Shown here piece by piece: positions 35,046 to 44,300 of a stretch of DNA of 44,300 nucleotides. The stretch comes from Chromatiales bacterium USCg_Taylor (lineage in GTDB: Bacteria; Pseudomonadota; Gammaproteobacteria; JACCXJ01). Where the stretch lies: NCBI GenBank assembly GCA_002007425.1, contig MUGK01000042.1, positions 1 through 44,300 of the forward strand, written 5' to 3'. The notes below the pieces were generated by a model. It worked only from the letters and a program-made list of their open reading frames with translations. It was not told where the DNA came from and ran no database searches. The position numbers and the translations under genes were made by a program. The first letter of the stretch is position 1. Every line of letters begins with the position of its first letter.

Positions 35046-35288
35046 TATGAAGGTCGGTTTTCCCGGCGCTTACCCCAGGATATCCAACGATCTGCTGCCC
35101 GCAAGTTGGAAATGTTGTCCGCGGCGACTCGGCTGGAGTCTCTGAAAGTGCCTCCGGGCAATAAGCTTGAGAAGCTTAGCGGGCATCGAGCAGGTCAATA
35201 CAGCATTCGCATCAACGAGCAATGGCGGCTATGTTTCGTGTGGAACGACGGTGATACCTATGACGTCGAGATTGTGGACTATCATTGA
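35046..35288 (+). pseudogene. HigB-type (RelE/ParE) toxin, N-terminus lost
   Basis: The frame reads YEGRFSRRLPQDIQRSAARK from 35046, then LEMLSAATRLESLKVPPGNK and the typical core RAGQYSIRINEQWRLCFVW to VEIVDYH. An in-frame TAG lies at 35043-35045 and the normal first dozen or so residues are absent. The only usual start codons are TTG at 35106 and ATG at 35112, giving about 60 residues instead of the usual 90 or so. It is followed nine bases later by an intact HigA. The family cleaves mRNA at the ribosome; this copy is probably inactive or shortened. Confidence 0.6.
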
Positions 35289-35297
35289 GATCGGTTT

Positions 35298-35600
35298 ATG
35301 AGTCAGCGCGATTTTGAGCCCATACATCCGGGTGAAATCCTCTTGGAAGAATTCCTCAAACCGATGGGCATCACGCAATATCGATTAGCGAAAGACATCA
35401 GTGTCCCTCAACGGCGTATCAGCGAAATCGTTCAGGGCAAGCGTTCCATCACCGCCGATACGGCCGTGCGGCTCGGTCACTTCTTTGGGATGGAAGCCCA
35501 GTTCTGGTTGAACCTCCAAGCGCGGTACGACCTACTCCAGGTGCAACACGCGCTAGCTTCCCGCCTAGAACAAGAAGTCCACCCTTATGTGGCAGCTTGA
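35298..35600 (+). CDS. higA: HigA-type helix-turn-helix antitoxin
   Basis: This 100-residue protein opens with the HigA motif IHPGEILLEEFLKPMGITQY, followed by an HTH (RLAKDISVPQRRISEIVQGK) and FGMEAQFWLNLQARYDLLQ. These match HigA family antitoxins, which bind HigB and repress the operon. It is intact although the toxin before it lacks its N-terminus. It lies inside the 16-bp inverted repeat pair. Confidence 0.9.
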   Translation: MSQRDFEPIHPGEILLEEFLKPMGITQYRLAKDISVPQRRISEIVQGKRSITADTAVRLGHFFGMEAQFWLNLQARYDLLQVQHALASRLEQEVHPYVAA

Positions 35601-35798
35601 GATATTGGCAGCCATTCAAGGAGGGGGTAACTACGTCCGGCAACGCTCAGAACATGGGGAAGCTAGCGCCGACCGATCAACACCGTCCAAGGCCATCGGC
35701 TCTCGCGCCACGCCAGGTGATGTGATGCCCCTTCATATTCGATTCTTAAGGGCCTCGCCGTGGGGCGAGAACAGATCCTAGAGGCGCTCTATGCAAGA

Positions 35799-35814
35799 TG
35801 GGAGACTTGACCCC
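35799..35814 (-). repeat. Right copy of the 16-bp inverted repeat
   Basis: TGGGAGACTTGACCCC is the exact inverse of 34947-34962. It stops two bases before the stop codon of the minus-strand unknown gene. Together they bound an 868-bp segment. Confidence 0.75.
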
Positions 35815-35816
35815 TG

Positions 35817-36660
35817 TTATTCGTGAACAGCTCGATGCAGCAGATCGCCCTCCATCCAAAACTCGCGTCCGAATGGAAAGAGGCCGGGTAAAACCGGTCG
35901 CGCTGCGTTCGGGTTGTGGACGAAGACAAACTCAGGTCCAGCAGCGGGCGGCCGGTTAATCTCATCGGCCCAAGCGTAGAGGATCCCCGCGACATCGCTG
36001 TTCGTGGAGTCCAAGAAGCCGCGCATCGAGACGGTCTCGCCAGATCTTTTCGCCACCTGATCCTGGGCTTTGATCGACCAGCCTACGACCTGTGACGTTT
36101 CGAGATCGACTTCGTACTGTTCTTTACCCAGTCCGTACACCGCCCGGACAACTCGCGGGATTTCTCGCCAACCATATGCGCTCTTGAGCCCACCGGCTCC
36201 AATCGCGACAACGCACGCGTCATTCGCTTCGATGACCCCCTGGGCGCGATACTTCATGCAGCCTTCAGCCTTTGAACCCAGTGCGGTCAGAATCCGCAGC
36301 GTGAGCGAGTCCTCGTTCACCCACATCGGAGTTTCCCTCGGACAGCGTGACCGCCTCAATCCAAACGCGGCTGCCATGGATCAGCAGATCTGGCCCCTTG
36401 CTCCGAGGCATCCTAAGGACTCGAGGGACGAGGGCCACGCCGTTGCGTAGCAGGGCGTGAGTGGCATACAGCTCCCAGTAGGCCGAACGCCACTGCCGCG
36501 TCGCTTTCTCGCGCAGATCAGAATCGAGATAGGGCCCGGCCTCTCGCCATATCTGTTCCACGAAGGCCCGAGCGGCGACAGACATTGGCAATTCGTCGTC
36601 GCGGACGGCGGCGTATCGTGTGTCGCAAACAGGACCGTTGATGAAGAACGATTCACTCAT
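35817..36660 (-). pseudogene. Unknown protein gene broken by a frameshift
   Basis: Two overlapping minus-strand frames make one protein of unknown family. The 5' part (from the ATG at 36660) reads ARAFVEQIWREAGPYLD and SKGPDLLIHGSRVWIEAV, then loses frame near 36330-36340. The 3' part continues WVNEDSLTLRILTALGSKAE, then VRAVYGLGKEQYEVDLETSQ and EFVFVHNPNAARP to the stop at 35817. The PDLLI...VWIEAV pair looks a little like a PD-(D/E)xK nuclease core with the Lys replaced, but that is weak. A deletion of uncertain size at the junction is likely. The 3' end abuts the right inverted repeat. Confidence 0.55.
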
Positions 36661-37197
36661 TAGGTGAGTCCTCTCGTAGCGATCGCCGGAGCAGGAAAGG
36701 TGAGAATGGCGAGAGGCCCGAGGATCGCTCCCCGGGCCTCATCGTTACTCGCCATTCTGTGCCGTGGGTTCCGCTCCTACGCTGGGCGGCGCTGCTGGGC
36801 TTTATTCACGTGATCTCGCGGCTTATCGTGGGCGGGTAGACCTGCCAGCCGCTGCATGCGTTCGATAAATTTGTCATCCGTACATGCGCGCCGCTAGTTC
36901 CGAATCCCAACTATATCTGAGGAAAACCCGGACATCTACTTTCTCGACGGCGCTACCGCCTGCTGCCGTGCCTCCAACACCTCCGCGACGCCCCGCATGA
37001 CGGCATCCCGGCCGATCCACGGGCTCATGATATTTGAGCGCGGCGATCGGTGGTCCTTCGGCGTAATGATGTTGTCTCATGAGCTGCTCCCCCGCGTGTT
37101 CAAATGCTTTAGTCCGGATGATGGGACGCGAATCCGGCCAATACTCCCAACTCGCTCCGCGAGGCATTCTACCTCGCAACGCGCTACCCTAGGCAGG
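36661..37197. other. 537-bp gap with gene debris and a long hairpin
   Basis: No intact gene is supported. On the minus strand a 31-codon frame (36755 to 36660) ends in TAATG, sharing bases with the start of the unknown gene, and could be a leader or fragment. Further right, minus-strand pieces in different frames (for example DDKFIERMQRLAG and SPWIGRDAVMRGVAEVLEAR) look like remains of coding sequence. I cannot name a family. The queA start follows directly. Confidence 0.45.
36703..36758. repeat. Nested inverted repeat (hairpin)
   Basis: AGAATGGCGAG (36703-36713) pairs with CTCGCCATTCT (36748-36758), and inside it AGGCCCG (36714-36720) pairs with CGGGCCT (36733-36739). An eight-base bulge lies on one side only. 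There is no T run on either side, so it is not a clear terminator. Confidence 0.6.
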
Positions 37198-39370
<2,173 letters not shown>

Positions 39371-39403
39371 TAGCGCGCCGTTTAGGTGCTATAAGGAGGT
39401 CAA

Positions 39404-39736
39404 ATGGAATTTTTCATTGCCGATGCTTTCGCCCAGGCAACCCCGTCGCGGTCGGCGGGCCAGTTTTTCCTCGAAATCCTTCCCATCGTCTTTCTGTTCG
39501 TGGTGCTCTACTTCGTGATGATTCGGCCGCAGACGAAGCGCAACAAAGAGCACAAGAAGATGATGGAGGCCTTAACTAAGGGCGATGAGATCGTCACCAC
39601 CGGCGGCATGCTCGGCCGGGTATTGGAGGTCGGGGAGAACTTCGTGCTCATCGATGTCGGCAAGGCCGTCGAGGTTAAGGTGCAGAAAGCCCAGGTCGCC
39701 AACACGGTCCCGAAAGGCACCGTCAAGACCCTTTAG
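39404..39736 (+). CDS. yajC: Preprotein translocase subunit YajC
   Basis: YajC associates with SecDF at the inner membrane. The 110-residue protein has one membrane segment (FFLEILPIVFLFVVLYFVMI) followed by RPQTKRNKEHKKMMEAL and the conserved GDEIVTTGGMLGRVLEV. The ATG is preceded by a perfect AAGGAGG. It is followed 22 bases later by secD. Confidence 0.96.
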   Translation: MEFFIADAFAQATPSRSAGQFFLEILPIVFLFVVLYFVMIRPQTKRNKEHKKMMEALTKGDEIVTTGGMLGRVLEVGENFVLIDVGKAVEVKVQKAQVANTVPKGTVKTL

Positions 39737-39758
39737 GCAAGCGCGATAGGCCTAGGCG

Positions 39759-41615
39759 ATGAATCGCTATCCCTTGTGGAAAAACCTGCTCATCTTGAGC
39801 ATTATCGTGCTCGGCGCGATCTATGCGCTGCCGAATCTCTACGGGGAGTACCCCGCCCTTCAGATCTCCACGGTGCGGTCCGCGCCGCTCGATGCGGCCC
39901 TGGAAGGTAAGGTGCGCGCCGCGCTCAAGGAGGCGCAATTGGAACCCCTCGCCCTCGAGCGCGATGCGCGCGGCCTGCTGGTCCGTCTCACCGATACCGA
40001 GGCGCAGCTCAAGGCCAATGATGCCGTGGCGGCGGCGCTCGGGCCGGACTATGTGGTCGCTCTGAATCTAGCGCCCGCGACTCCCGCGTGGCTGCAAGCG
40101 CTGGGCGCCAAGCCCATGTATCTCGGCTTGGATCTGCGCGGCGGCGTGCATTTCTTGATGGAAGTCGATATGGAGGCGGTCGTGCGGATGGCCGAAGAAC
40201 GCTTCGTCTCCGATCTGCGTTCGGCGCTGCGCGAGAAAAAGATCCGCTATAAGACCATCGCGCGCGAGGCCGGCCGCGGGATCCTCGTGACCTTGCGCGA
40301 TGCGGCCAGTCAATCCGAGGTCGAGGACCTTCTCAATGAGGAGTTCCGGGATCTCACCTTCGCGCTGGAGAACGATTCGGAAGGGAGCGCGGTGCGGCTG
40401 AGCTTGAAGGAGGATTACATCCGCGAGACGCGTAAGCTTGCCTTGCAACAGAACCTCACCACGCTGCGCAACCGCGTCAATGAGCTCGGCGTGGCGGAGC
40501 CCATCATCCAGCAGCACGGCTTGGATCGCATCGTCGTGCAACTGCCGGGCGTGCAAGACACGGCCCGGGCCAAGGAAATCCTCGGCGCGACCGCGACCCT
40601 CGAATTCCGCATGCAGGATGAAGAACACGACCCGCAGGAGGCCGTCGAAGGTAGGACGCCGGCGGGCGCTAAGCTCTATCGGACGCGCGAGGGCGAGGCG
40701 GTGCTCTTGAAACGCCAAGTAATGCTGACCGGCGAATACATCATCGACGCGAGCTCGGGCCTGGACTCGGTCGATAATCGCCCGGCCGTATTCATTACCT
40801 TGGATGGCAAGGGCGCGCGTATCTTCAGCCGCGCCACCCGCGATAACGTCGGGCGGCCCATGGGCGTGGTCTTCATCGAGACCAAGATCGACAAACAGAA
40901 GAAGGGCAACGAGACCATCAAGGTAAAGAAGACGGTCGAGGAAGTTATCAATATCGCCACCATTCGCGAGCAACTGAGCAAGCGCTTCCAGATCACGGGG
41001 CTCGATAGCACCGAAGAAGCGCGGAACCTCGCCCTCCTGCTGCGCGCCGGGGCGTTGGCCGCACCCATCTCGATCATCGAGGAGCGCACCGTGGGGCCGA
41101 GTCTCGGTCAAGACAACATCACGATGGGCTACAACGCGTCGGTCATCGGTTTCGCGCTGGTGCTGGTGTTTACCGCCATCTACTACGGCATTTTCGGCTT
41201 GGTGGCCGATCTTGCACTGGTGCTCAATCTGGTGCTGTTGCTTGCGCTCATGTCGCTGCTGCAGGCGACCCTGACCTTGCCCGGCATCGCGGGCATCGTG
41301 TTAACGGTGGGCATGGCGATCGACGCCAATGTGCTTGTCTTCGAGCGCATCCGCGAGGAACGGCGCAACGGCACCACGCCGCAGGCCGCCATCAACGCCG
41401 GCTATGAGAAGGCCTTCGCCACCATCGCCGACTCCAATCTCACCACGCTCATCGCGGCGGTCGTACTGTTTGCGTTCGGGACCGGCCCGGTGAAAGGCTT
41501 CGCGGTGACCCTGTCGCTCGGGATCGTGACCTCGATGTTCACCGCCATTGCCGGTACGCGCGCCGTGATCAATCTTATCTACGGAGGCCGGCGGCTCGCC
41601 CGCCTCGCGGTGTAG
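39759..41615 (+). CDS. secD: Protein translocase subunit SecD
   Basis: SecD uses the proton gradient to help exported proteins leave SecYEG. The 618-residue protein has an N-terminal membrane helix, the periplasmic P1 region with LGLDLRGGVHFLMEVD, and a C-terminal RND-like block of five helices. That block includes GIAGIVLTVGMAIDANVLVF and FERIREERRNG. Length matches E. coli SecD (615). It is between yajC and secF. Confidence 0.97.
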   Translation: MNRYPLWKNLLILSIIVLGAIYALPNLYGEYPALQISTVRSAPLDAALEGKVRAALKEAQLEPLALERDARGLLVRLTDTEAQLKANDAVAAALGPDYVVALNLAPATPAWLQALGAKPMYLGLDLRGGVHFLMEVDMEAVVRMAEERFVSDLRSALREKKIRYKTIAREAGRGILVTLRDAASQSEVEDLLNEEFRDLTFALENDSEGSAVRLSLKEDYIRETRKLALQQNLTTLRNRVNELGVAEPIIQQHGLDRIVVQLPGVQDTARAKEILGATATLEFRMQDEEHDPQEAVEGRTPAGAKLYRTREGEAVLLKRQVMLTGEYIIDASSGLDSVDNRPAVFITLDGKGARIFSRATRDNVGRPMGVVFIETKIDKQKKGNETIKVKKTVEEVINIATIREQLSKRFQITGLDSTEEARNLALLLRAGALAAPISIIEERTVGPSLGQDNITMGYNASVIGFALVLVFTAIYYGIFGLVADLALVLNLVLLLALMSLLQATLTLPGIAGIVLTVGMAIDANVLVFERIREERRNGTTPQAAINAGYEKAFATIADSNLTTLIAAVVLFAFGTGPVKGFAVTLSLGIVTSMFTAIAGTRAVINLIYGGRRLARLAV

Positions 41616-41639
41616 CCGTCACTTTAAAGGAATTACTAG

Positions 41640-42587
41640 ATGGATCTCTTTAAGAAAACCCCGAAGATCGATTTCATGTCCAAGCGTTACCTCGCGTTCG
41701 TGCTCTCGGGGCTGGTCTTGACCGTCTCGATCGGCTCGTTCTTCGTGCGCGGTTTGAACCTGGGTATCGATTTTACCGGCGGCACGCTCATCGAGGTCGA
41801 ATACAATAAAGCCGTTGATTTGGCCGAGGTGCGCAGCGCGCTCGCGCGCGGGGGTTTCGAGGAGGCAATCGTGCAGCACGTCGGCACCTCGAAGGGCGTG
41901 ATGGTGCGGATCCCCCCCCGCGCAGGCCTAAACTCCGCCGATCTCAGCGATCGGGTCCTCGAAGCCCTGAAGACCGCAACCGGCACATCGGTGGAGATAC
42001 GTCAGGTTGAATTCGTCGGACCTCAAGTGGGACAGGAGCTCGTGGAAGATGGCGGGCTCGCGTTGGTGTTCGCGCTCATCGGGATCTTGTTATACGTGGC
42101 ATTGCGTTTCGAGCTGCGTCTTGCCGTTGCCGCGGTGATCGCGACCCTGCACGATCTCACCATCACGGCGGGGCTTGTGAGCCTCTTGGGTCTGCAATTC
42201 GACCTCACCATGCTCGCCGCCATCCTCACGGTGGCCGGCTATTCGGTTAACGATACCATCGTCGTCTTCGATCGTATTCGCGAGAACTTCCGCAAGCTCC
42301 GCAAGGAAGGCCCCATCGAAGTCATGAATCGCTCGGTCAACGAGACCTTGTCGCGGACCTTGGTCACCGGGCCGACCACGCTCTTTGTATTAATCTCGCT
42401 TTTTTATCTCGGCGGCGCTGTGATCGATGATTTCGCGCTGGCGCTGATCCTAGGTGTCGTCATCGGGACCTTCTCGTCGATCTATGTCGCGAGCCCCGTC
42501 GCGCTGGTGCTCGGGGTCAGCCGCGCCGATCTCTTGCCGGTGAAGAAGGAAGGCGCCGAGCTTGGTGGGCGTCCTTCTAACCGCTAA
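41640..42587 (+). CDS. secF: Protein translocase subunit SecF
   Basis: SecF pairs with SecD. The 315-residue protein has the first membrane helix (RYLAFVLSGLVLTVSIGSFF), the LGIDFTGGTLIEVEY motif and the transmembrane core ILTVAGYSVNDTIVVFDRIR. The tail is hydrophilic. AAAGGA lies before the ATG at 41640, 24 bases after secD. Confidence 0.97.
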   Translation: MDLFKKTPKIDFMSKRYLAFVLSGLVLTVSIGSFFVRGLNLGIDFTGGTLIEVEYNKAVDLAEVRSALARGGFEEAIVQHVGTSKGVMVRIPPRAGLNSADLSDRVLEALKTATGTSVEIRQVEFVGPQVGQELVEDGGLALVFALIGILLYVALRFELRLAVAAVIATLHDLTITAGLVSLLGLQFDLTMLAAILTVAGYSVNDTIVVFDRIRENFRKLRKEGPIEVMNRSVNETLSRTLVTGPTTLFVLISLFYLGGAVIDDFALALILGVVIGTFSSIYVASPVALVLGVSRADLLPVKKEGAELGGRPSNR

Positions 42588-42619
42588 GGCCTACCTATCC
42601 GCGACGGCGGAGCGCACGC

Positions 42620-43771
42620 ATGCGCATCATCGCCGATCCCAATATCGCCTATGTGCGCGATGCGTTCGCCGCGCTTGGGGAGTTGCGGCTAGCTTCGGGC
42701 CGTGACTGGACCCCGGAGATCGCGCGCGACGCCGATCTACTCTTGGTCCGTTCTGTGACCCGGGTCGATGCCGGCTTGCTCGAAGGCAGCCGGGTGCGCT
42801 TCGTCGGCACGGCGACGAGTGGCGCCGATCACATCGATCTCGAGTACCTAAGCCACAAAGGGATCGCCTTCGCCGCTGCACCCGGAAGCAATGCCACCGC
42901 GGTCGCGGAATATGTACTTAGCACCGTCCTGGTTCTGGCGCAGGAACGCGGCGTTTCACTCACGGGGATGACGGCGGGGATCATCGGCTGCGGGCATGTC
43001 GGCGCGCGCGTTGCGGACCTGCTCGGGGCGCTCGGGATCGAGTGCATAATCAATGATCCGCCGCTTCAAGAACTGACGGGAGACGTGAAATACCGCACCC
43101 TTGATGAAGCCCTGTCCGCGCATGTCGTCAGCTTGCACGTACCGCTCACGGCGAGCGGCCCCCATCCGACGCTCATCCTCATCGGCCTAGATGAGCTCAC
43201 CTGCATGCGCAACGATGCGATCCTTATCAACACCGCCCGCGGTGGCGTCGTCGACGAACCGGCATTGCGAACCATGCTGACGCGGCGGCCCGGCATGGCC
43301 GCGGTGATCGACTGCTGGTGTCATGAGCCGGACATCGACGTCGAGCTCCTGCGAGGCGCGGCCATCGGAACGCCGCATATCGCCGGTTATAGCGACGATG
43401 CGAAGCTCCGCGCAACGGAGATGTTGTACCGTGCGGTCTGCGAATTCTTAAGCGTGCCTACGGAGTGGCAGCCACCCGCCGCACGGGACACACTGCGTAC
43501 CCTGTGCTTGGATGAGGCGGAGACAGACGAAGATCTATTACGCCGGGCCGTCTTTGCCTGTTATGACGCGCGCGACGATCACCGCGCGTTAGCGGAGATT
43601 GACGGACTGCCGCTAGCCGAGCGCGGCCTGCATTTCGACGCGCTGCGCGCGCATTACCGCACGCGCCGCGAGCTCAGCGCGGTCGAGGTGTTGGCGCCCT
43701 CAGACCGGCCAGCATTCCGAGCATTATTGCGCGCGCTGGGTTTCGGTGTGGTCGCGGATACGACAGGTTAG
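42620..43771 (+). CDS. pdxB: Erythronate-4-phosphate dehydrogenase
   Basis: PdxB oxidises 4-phosphoerythronate in the DXP-dependent pyridoxal phosphate pathway. The 383-residue protein opens MRIIADPNIAYVRDAFAALG and has FVGTATSGADHID, GIIGCGHVGARVADLLGALGI (NAD), INTARGGVVDEPAL and TPHIAGYSDDAK (catalytic His region). A PdxB dimerisation-type C-terminus follows. It is 32 bases after secF and may share its transcript. Confidence 0.94.
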   Translation: MRIIADPNIAYVRDAFAALGELRLASGRDWTPEIARDADLLLVRSVTRVDAGLLEGSRVRFVGTATSGADHIDLEYLSHKGIAFAAAPGSNATAVAEYVLSTVLVLAQERGVSLTGMTAGIIGCGHVGARVADLLGALGIECIINDPPLQELTGDVKYRTLDEALSAHVVSLHVPLTASGPHPTLILIGLDELTCMRNDAILINTARGGVVDEPALRTMLTRRPGMAAVIDCWCHEPDIDVELLRGAAIGTPHIAGYSDDAKLRATEMLYRAVCEFLSVPTEWQPPAARDTLRTLCLDEAETDEDLLRRAVFACYDARDDHRALAEIDGLPLAERGLHFDALRAHYRTRRELSAVEVLAPSDRPAFRALLRALGFGVVADTTG

Positions 43772-43784
43772 TATCGTAGAAATT

Positions 43785-43867
43785 GTAGCTTGGGTTAGCC
43801 GCGCAACGGCGTAACCCGGGAAACGAAGCTCATTCCCCCGGGTTTCGCTGCGCTCAACCGAGACTAC
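43785..43867. repeat. Palindromic intergenic repeat (GTAG...GGGTTA type)
   Basis: The segment begins GTAGCTTGGGTTAGC and ends CGCTCAACCGAGACTAC, roughly inverted, with an inner AACCCGGGAAAC and CCCGGGTTTCG pairing. Sequences of this style recur between genes in many gammaproteobacteria, but I see only one copy here. It carries no gene and follows pdxB. Confidence 0.5.
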
Positions 43868-44128
43868 GAACTACGCGGGCATCCATATAAAATACGCGTG
43901 CCTTATGGTGTAAGCGTATTATTCATTCTATTGTTATTCCAATCTCAAGGCGAGTTACGGTGATCCATTGGGCGGATGCGAAACGATGATCTCATGAACG
44001 GTGAGTACCTCACCTCGGTGATCCCGGGGATTTCACAGGCATGCGCGTCGATCAATCCGCGAGCCGCCTGTTCGCCGATTATTCGAGAACCACGCTCAAG
44101 GGCTGGATCCTCGGTGGCAAAGGAATTA

Positions 44129-44205
44129 GGGGACAGACCACGATATATTTGTCTATGCGACGCAGCAGCTGCGCTCTTGGTATCGATATATCGTGGTCTG
44201 TCCCT
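44129..44205. repeat. Palindromic element with 19-bp arms
   Basis: GGGACAGACCACGATATAT (44130-44148) has an exact inverse at 44186-44204, with a 37-base loop that itself contains a GCAGCAGCTGC palindrome. GGGACAGACCACG-type ends resemble REP-like sequences often found near Y1-family (RAYT) transposases. No transposase gene is present in the window. Confidence 0.6.
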
Positions 44206-44300
44206 GTGGGATCCCCACGAATTTAGGCTCAATTTGAGCTCTCCTGGCAGTGTCGCTGTAGGATTCCATGGAGGCTATGGATGGCCGCGATCACATCAGC

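Larger units (their letters stand above)
43772..44300. other. Gene-poor window end
   Basis: Apart from the two repeats listed separately, I find no gene I can support. A minus-strand frame of 95 codons (44232 to 43945) crosses the 19-bp palindrome and has no recognisable family. An ATG near 44270 could begin a gene that leaves the window. Confidence 0.4.

Noticed and set aside
35587-35781. 64-codon frame after higA
   Set aside because: It overlaps the end of higA and its composition is not protein-like; I see no attC site or other structure in this stretch either.
36874-37179. 101-codon minus-strand frame
   Set aside because: Conserved-looking pieces are in three different frames here, so this single frame is not a gene by itself.
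43945-44232. 95-codon minus-strand frame
   Set aside because: It crosses the 19-bp palindrome, has no recognisable motif and no ribosome site I can point to.

Overview
The window looks like chromosome of a moderately GC-rich gammaproteobacterium. Gene orders such as aat-bpt-infA, lpxK-Trm112-kdsB and queA-tgt-yajC-secD-secF are typical of that class. The c-type cytochromes and the NAD-type isocitrate dehydrogenase would suit a chemolithotroph or sulfur-oxidising relative (Chromatiales/Acidiferrobacterales-like), but this is inference and no marker settles it. No rRNA, tRNA or CRISPR array was seen.

Region 1 (about 150-17850, minus strand) is one long surface-glycan operon. It runs from an EPS-type winged-helix regulator broken by a small deletion, through a DegT aminotransferase, a CapD/FlaA1-like dehydratase, a UDP-sulfoquinovose synthase (SQD1) homologue, a GT4 glycosyltransferase, an ABC-2 exporter permease, an ATPase carrying an unusual N-terminal extension, two tandem paralogous double-domain glycosyltransferases, another GT4, a sugar epimerase, a sulfotransferase, a small coiled-coil protein, to an 800-residue sulfotransferase-glycosyltransferase fusion. 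Together they predict an ABC-exported polysaccharide carrying sulfonated sugar (sulfoquinovose) and sulfate esters. This is the most interesting system in the window.

Region 2 (17.9-28.9 kb) is mostly housekeeping: N-degron transferases aat and bpt, infA, a cold-shock protein, kdsB, a short Trm112 protein, lpxK, queF, dksA, a glutamine amidotransferase, a FleQ-like sigma-54 activator, an isocitrate dehydrogenase, and an EEP hydrolase/PGPGW/CDP-alcohol phosphatidyltransferase set. A 143-bp MITE-like element with TTAG target duplications lies between bpt and infA.

Region 3 (29-37.2 kb) is accessory and partly decayed. It has a cytochrome c peroxidase/Tat metallophosphoesterase/cytochrome c set, a pcm gene with an internal deletion, a glycerate kinase, an alpha/beta hydrolase, and a HigB/HigA remnant enclosed by a perfect 16-bp inverted repeat. 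A frameshifted unknown gene and gene debris follow.

Region 4 (37.2-43.8 kb) is the queA-tgt-yajC-secD-secF-pdxB block. The last 530 bases contain two repeat elements and no gene that I can support.
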